From Candidatus Aminicenantes bacterium UBA4820 (GTDB lineage: Bacteria > Acidobacteriota > UBA4820): a DNA stretch of 9,871 nucleotides. The notes under the pieces were generated by a model. It saw nothing but the letters and a program-made list of their open reading frames with translations. It made no database searches and was not told where the DNA came from. The translations under genes and the position numbers were made by a program. Position 1 is the first letter of the stretch. Each line of letters starts with the position of its first letter. Positions 6,836 through 9,871 of the stretch are shown piece by piece. The stretch is from assembly GCA_002402325.1 (NCBI GenBank), contig DHFQ01000150.1, forward strand, positions 4,523 through 14,393. The letters run 5' to 3'.

Positions 6836-7609
6836 TTACAAACCAGCCTTGATTTTTATTCCACTATCCTTTTTCTTGATGAGTCCAAGGACATAGAGTG
6901 CATAAATAATTTTTGCCGTTTTGCCCGAATCAAGTGGCGATATTTCAAGCAGCGAAAGGAAATTTCTCCTTCCATCAATATACCTGAAAACTCTTTTTTC
7001 ATCTATTGAAAGAGGCAAGGAGGGAAGGAGGACAAGAGCATTCTCAGTTGGTTCAAAAACATCATCCTTCTTGCCAAGTCTTTTTACAACCCTTTTTGGG
7101 TCATTGATTCTTTTGATTCCTTCAAGGATTACAACTCTTGTATCAAGATTTAACTTTATCACCTCATCTTCTTTAAATTTGCCCACTTTGAATGTTATTT
7201 TTCCTTCAGTCCAATCAAATAACGACCAGACTATTTCTGTAACCTGCTCTTTCACGACTTCAAGGAGTTGCTGAGGAGTTAATGCGCCAATTTCTATAAA
7301 AATTTTCCCCTGCCTTTTTTGAGAAGTTTTTAAAAGTTCAACCGACTTGTCATATTGAGATTGATTTATCATTCCCTTAGATAAAAGGTATTCACCGAGC
7401 CTATCATCTTCAAATGTTGAAGAGGCAAAGATAACTTCTCCTCCAGAAATAAAAATCTCCTTCTTTCCCTTTTCATTTGAAACAGTTAGCACACCTGGAA
7501 CACGATAATAATTTATCTTTTGAAGAACCTCTGGAAGTGGGGTTTCCGAAATGTCGCCTGCGTAAATATATTCCTTCATATCCATACTAAAGCAATAATT
7601 ATACCACAT
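6836..7609 (-). CDS. DUF4388 (PATAN-domain) protein, probable regulatory/signalling protein
   Basis: This 257-residue soluble protein carries a DUF4388/PATAN-type region: AGDISETPLPEVLQKI (17-32), VPGVLTVSNEKGKKEIFISGGEVIFASS (37-64) and LGEYLLSKGMINQSQYDK (71-88). The following EIGALTPQQLLEVVKEQVTEIVWSLFDWTEGKITF (106-140) is the pattern seen in DUF4388 proteins linked to two-component and gliding/chemosensory signalling. The C-terminal 55 residues look like a small winged-helix-type segment (DEKRVFRYIDGRRNFLSLLE...YALYVLGLIKKK). No catalytic residues are evident and the biochemical role is unknown. Three in-frame ATGs compete: 7609, 7585 and 7579. The domain needs only the last, and a promoter-like TGGTATAAT lies between the first and second, so 7579 or 7585 may be the true start. 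It abuts the RNase J gene as TAA-ATG. Confidence 0.82.
   Translation of the reverse strand: MWYNYCFSMDMKEYIYAGDISETPLPEVLQKINYYRVPGVLTVSNEKGKKEIFISGGEVIFASSTFEDDRLGEYLLSKGMINQSQYDKSVELLKTSQKRQGKIFIEIGALTPQQLLEVVKEQVTEIVWSLFDWTEGKITFKVGKFKEDEVIKLNLDTRVVILEGIKRINDPKRVVKRLGKKDDVFEPTENALVLLPSLPLSIDEKRVFRYIDGRRNFLSLLEISPLDSGKTAKIIYALYVLGLIKKKDSGIKIKAGL
7598..7606 (-). promoter_or_regulatory. Extended -10 promoter element for the DUF4388-RNase J-uppP-SurA block
   Basis: On the minus strand TGGTATAAT is a perfect extended -10 (TGn plus TATAAT). A -35 at 17-bp spacing reads TTCTTT (7621-7626) and is weak, as is common for extended -10 promoters. Transcription would begin near 7591, leaving a 5' leader of only about 6 to 12 nt before the ATGs at 7585 and 7579 and excluding the ATG at 7609. 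Confidence 0.5.
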
Positions 7610-7644
7610 CCTGATTACCCAAAGAACTATTTACCAAAAAACCT

Positions 7645-7770
7645 TCTCCCCCTCGCAGCTCCCCTCCTCTCAGGAGAAAAGGAAGAATCTCCCCCTCGCA
7701 GGGGGAGACCAAGAGGGGGTTTCCTACAGTTACAGTTGAAACCCCTCCCAACCTCCTTAACGGGGAGGAG
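7645..7770. repeat. GC-rich REP/MITE-like cluster of inverted and direct repeats
   Basis: The gap between the oppF and DUF4388 genes holds nested repeats that contrast with the AT-rich surroundings. The 14-mer TCTCCCCCTCGCAG occurs twice, at 7645-7658 and 7688-7701. CTCCCCC (7689-7695) pairs with GGGGGAG (7701-7707) around a TCGCA loop. GAGGGGGTTTC (7713-7723) pairs with GAAACCCCTC (7738-7747) with one bulged G. CCTCC (7752-7756) pairs with GGAGG (7764-7768). An open frame of about 64 codons crossing it on the minus strand is Arg/Gly/Pro-rich repeat translation, not a gene. Copies elsewhere in the genome are expected but not visible here. Confidence 0.75.
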
Positions 7771-7775
7771 ATAAC

Positions 7776-7791
7776 TAAAACCTGCGGCTAC
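7776..7791. repeat. Second copy of the 16-bp dispersed repeat TAAAACCTGCGGCTAC
   Basis: This is an exact match, same strand, to 2760-2775. Here the left palindrome arm is absent (the upstream bases are GGAGATAAC), so this copy keeps only one half of the structure. It sits 26 bp beyond the oppF stop, just as the other copy lies just past the SurA-like stop. A short ATCCT/AGGAT hairpin (7798-7810) lies between it and oppF, without a T-run. Confidence 0.7.
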
Positions 7792-7817
7792 GAATTTATC
7801 CTGAAAGGATGGGAGAT

Positions 7818-8774
7818 TCATATAGAGTGGCAGGCAACAAAGTGATTTTTTTCAACCTCCTTTAGTTTCGCATCTTCTTTTGAGCAAATCTCTTTTCTAA
7901 TCGAGCATCTCGAATAAAAGGGACATCCCGATATTGGAATTGAGGAAATCTCCTCCTCGACTTCAATCTTTTCTCTTTTTGCCCGCGGGTCGGCAATGGG
8001 GGCTGATTTTATAAGGAGTTTAGTGTATGGATGCAAAGGATTATTAAAAATTGATTCTTTGCTTCCCGTTTCAACAAAACTTCCAAGTAACATCACCGCA
8101 ACATCGTCGCTTATATAATCAACTACATCAAGTGAGTGGGCAATGAAGATGTATGAAATCTTTAAACTTTCCTGCAAATCTTTTAAAAGATTCAAAATTT
8201 GAGCCTGTATTGAAATATCAAGGGCGGAAACAGGCTCATCGCAGATTATAAGTTTTGGATTTAAGGCAATTGCCCTTGAAATTCCAACCCTTTGCTTCTG
8301 TCCACCTGAAAGTTCATAGGGAAACTTTGAATAGAAGGATTCATCAAGCCCAACAGTTCTGAGCAATTCAATCACTTTCTCTTTTCTTTGAGATTTTGTT
8401 CCAACTTTGTGAATCAAAAGAGGTTCTGAGACAGTTTCTCCTATCGTCATTTTTGGGTCTAAGGAAGACGCCGGGTCTTGAAAGACCACCTGCATATTTT
8501 TCCTTGCCTCTTTCAACTCCTTCCCTTTCAAAGAGAGAAAATCTTTACCAAGAAAAGTTATTTTCCCCTCATCCGTTTTTTCAAGGCGAAGGATTATCCT
8601 TGCGAGTGTAGTCTTCCCAGAGCCAGATTCTCCGACAATTCCATAAGTTTTGCCCTCATCCACTTCAAAATTTGCCCCTTTTACAGCATAGACAGATGAG
8701 TAATCTTTTTTTAAAAGCCCTCCCGAAACTTTGAAAACTTTTTTTATGTTTTCAACCTTTAAAATTTTTTCCAT
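7818..8774 (-). CDS. oppF: Oligopeptide/dipeptide ABC transporter ATP-binding protein, OppF/DppF type
   Basis: This is one of two cytosolic nucleotide-binding subunits powering a peptide importer. In its 318 residues are Walker [10 protein letters not shown] (48-56), Q-loop VVFQDP (Gln99), signature LSGGQ (155-159), Walker B LIICDE (175-180), D-loop SALD and switch His213. The C-terminal oligopeptide-transporter extension starts at NNPLHPYTKLL (245-255) and includes GCPFYSRC and EIC and VAC, giving Cys284, 290, 297 and 315. That four-Cys pattern is the one linked to a [4Fe-4S] cluster in DppD-like subunits; cluster binding here is inference. ATG directly follows the oppD stop (TAA-ATG), and GGAG at 8780-8783 inside the last oppD codons gives 5-nt spacing. 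Substrate could be oligopeptides, dipeptides, nickel or another small solute; the family does not decide this. Confidence 0.93.
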   Translation of the reverse strand: MEKILKVENIKKVFKVSGGLLKKDYSSVYAVKGANFEVDEGKTYGIVGESGSGKTTLARIILRLEKTDEGKITFLGKDFLSLKGKELKEARKNMQVVFQDPASSLDPKMTIGETVSEPLLIHKVGTKSQRKEKVIELLRTVGLDESFYSKFPYELSGGQKQRVGISRAIALNPKLIICDEPVSALDISIQAQILNLLKDLQESLKISYIFIAHSLDVVDYISDDVAVMLLGSFVETGSKESIFNNPLHPYTKLLIKSAPIADPRAKREKIEVEEEISSIPISGCPFYSRCSIRKEICSKEDAKLKEVEKNHFVACHSI

Positions 8775-9749
8775 TTAGACTCCATAAAGGAAGCAGGCAA
8801 CTTTATGTCCGCTCTCTCTTTCTTTTAAAGGTGGCAAAGATTTTGAGCATTCATCAAGAGCAAAATCACACCTATCCTTAAATGGGCAACCACTTCCAAA
8901 CTTTTCAAGTGGAGGAACCTGTCCTCTAATTGTTTTTAACCTGCCCCTTGTCCCCCTTTTTGGAATTGATGAAAGTAGAGATTTAGTGTAAGGTTGCAAA
9001 GGATTATCAAAAAGGTTTTCAACACCTGCCTCTTCAAAAACCATGCCTCCATATAAAACAACCACTCTTTCAGCAATTTCTGCGACTACACCAAAATCGT
9101 GAGTAATTATCAAAAGTGAGAGTGAAAACTTCTTCTGCAAATTTTTTAAAAGGTCTAAAAACTGTGATTGCAAGGTAACATCAAGTGCTGTTGTTGGCTC
9201 ATCGGCAAGTAAAAGGTCAGGATTTAAAGCAAGAGCCATCGCTATCATCGCCCTTTGGCGCATTCCACCAGAAAGTTGGTGAGGATAGGATTTCATCACC
9301 CTTTTTACATCTCTGATTGAAACCATTTTTAATAACCTTTCAGCATTTTCAAAGGCTTCCTTCTTTGAAATGTTTTGATGGATTAAAAAAGGCTCAGCGA
9401 CTTGAAAACCAATGGTCAAAACAGGGTTTAAAGCGGTCAAAGGTTCCTGAAAAATCATTGAAATTTCCTTCCCCCTAATTTTCTCTATGTCCTTTTCTTT
9501 GAGTTTGAGCAAATCCCTCCCTTTGAAAACTATCTCGCCCGATTCAATTTTTAAAGGAGGTTCGAGGAGTTTCAAAATTGAAAGAGAAAGCATCGTCTTT
9601 CCCGAACCCGATTCACCAACCAATGCGACCCTTTCCCCCTTTTTTATGGCTAAATTTATTCCCTTGAGTGCCCCAATGGTTCTATCCTTTTTTTCAAGGT
9701 TCACATTTAATTCTTTGATTTCAAGGATGTTATCAAAAGTGTTTGCCAT
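8775..9749 (-). CDS. oppD: Oligopeptide/dipeptide ABC transporter ATP-binding protein, OppD/DppD type
   Basis: The first ATPase subunit of the importer has 324 residues. Motifs are Walker A GESGSGKT (45-52), Q-loop MIFQEP (Gln101), signature LSGGMRQR (159-166), Walker B LLLADE (179-184), D-loop TALD and switch His217. [16 protein letters not shown] and the ADEPTTALD block are characteristic of OppD as opposed to OppF. The C-terminal oligo_HPY extension ([12 protein letters not shown], 248-259; [16 protein letters not shown]) carries Cys288, 294, 301 and 319 in the spacing seen in Fe-S-containing DppD. AAGGAG at 9754-9759 precedes the ATG. No permease (OppB/C) or binding protein (OppA) reading frame ends in the 122 bp upstream, so this gene appears to start the visible unit. 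Confidence 0.94.
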   Translation of the reverse strand: MANTFDNILEIKELNVNLEKKDRTIGALKGINLAIKKGERVALVGESGSGKTMLSLSILKLLEPPLKIESGEIVFKGRDLLKLKEKDIEKIRGKEISMIFQEPLTALNPVLTIGFQVAEPFLIHQNISKKEAFENAERLLKMVSIRDVKRVMKSYPHQLSGGMRQRAMIAMALALNPDLLLADEPTTALDVTLQSQFLDLLKNLQKKFSLSLLIITHDFGVVAEIAERVVVLYGGMVFEEAGVENLFDNPLQPYTKSLLSSIPKRGTRGRLKTIRGQVPPLEKFGSGCPFKDRCDFALDECSKSLPPLKERESGHKVACFLYGV

Positions 9750-9772
9750 AAATCTCCTTCTTGCTAAACAAT

Positions 9773-9802
9773 AGAATACCTTTTAATCAACAGCAAAATC
9801 AA
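9773..9802 (-). promoter_or_regulatory. Candidate promoter for oppD-oppF
   Basis: On the minus strand TTGATT (9797-9802) and TATTCT (9773-9778), spaced 18 bp, each match four of six consensus bases. The predicted transcript would start around 9766, leaving a short leader that contains the AAGGAG ribosome site of oppD. AT-rich DNA gives many such matches by chance, so support is modest. The rest of 9803-9871 shows no gene. Confidence 0.3.
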
Positions 9803-9871
9803 GTTTTAGTCCTTTGTGAAAATAAAGGTGAGGTATTCAGTTATTTCAGAATGTCATTCCGATTGCCACTT

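Noticed and set aside
6921..7274. Plus-strand open frame of 117 codons
   Set aside because: Antisense to the DUF4388 gene, with no domain and no upstream ribosome site of note.
7645..7707. CRISPR array
   Set aside because: Only two copies of a 14-bp unit with internal hairpins; no regular spacers and no cas genes.
7798..7810. Intrinsic terminator after oppF
   Set aside because: The ATCCT/AGGAT stem is only 5 bp and lacks a following T-run on the minus strand.
7627..7821. Minus-strand open frame of 64 codons between oppF and the DUF4388 gene
   Set aside because: It is the translation of the GC-rich hairpin cluster, rich in Arg, Gly and Pro, overlaps the oppF end, has no recognisable domain and its frame is explained by the repeats.

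Overview
The window comes from an AT-rich bacterial genome. The cell type is probably diderm: it encodes a predicted SurA-like periplasmic/outer-membrane-directed lipoprotein chaperone, an undecaprenyl-diphosphate phosphatase and a SpoIIAA/SpoIIAB-type partner-switch pair. RNase J, a DUF4388 (PATAN) protein and very tight gene packing fit a deep-branching anaerobic or thermophilic lineage (Acidobacteriota/Aminicenantota-like, Thermotogota-like or a WOR-3-type candidate phylum). That placement is inference; no rRNA or other phylogenetic marker is present. Ten protein genes are visible. Nine lie on the minus strand; the tenth is a 5'-truncated gene on the plus strand at the left edge.

Read in the direction of minus-strand transcription (right to left), the first block is oppD-oppF (9749 to 7818). 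These are the two ATPases of an oligopeptide/dipeptide ABC importer, abutting as TAA-ATG. No permease or binding-protein gene is visible beside them. A roughly 208-bp gap follows (7610-7817), filled with GC-rich inverted and direct repeats and a promoter-like extended -10 next to the following gene.

The second block (7609 to 2780) is a compact four-gene unit: a DUF4388 protein, ribonuclease J, UppP and a large SurA/parvulin-type lipoprotein. The stop of each of the first two genes directly abuts the next start (TAA-ATG, TAG-TTG), and the Shine-Dalgarno of the fourth overlaps the stop of the third. Its themes are RNA turnover and envelope biogenesis.

After a 126-bp gap carrying a perfect 8-bp-arm palindrome, the third block (2650 to 705) encodes a SpoIIAB/RsbW-like anti-sigma kinase, a STAS anti-anti-sigma protein, an HU-family nucleoid protein and an EGY-type site-2 protease. 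The protease gene converges on, and overlaps by four bases, a PP2C Ser/Thr phosphatase gene. The kinase, STAS substrate and PP2C phosphatase together have the parts list of a partner-switching circuit, although whether this particular PP2C acts on this STAS protein is not shown.

Most of the window is conserved housekeeping and regulatory content. The points most worth a second look are: the regulatory block with its adjacent PP2C; an HU protein with Leu instead of the DNA-intercalating Pro63; the apparent whole-module duplication in the SurA-like lipoprotein; the dispersed repeats; and the promoter that overlaps the longest start of the DUF4388 gene. I saw no CRISPR array, tRNA, rRNA, transposase or phage gene.
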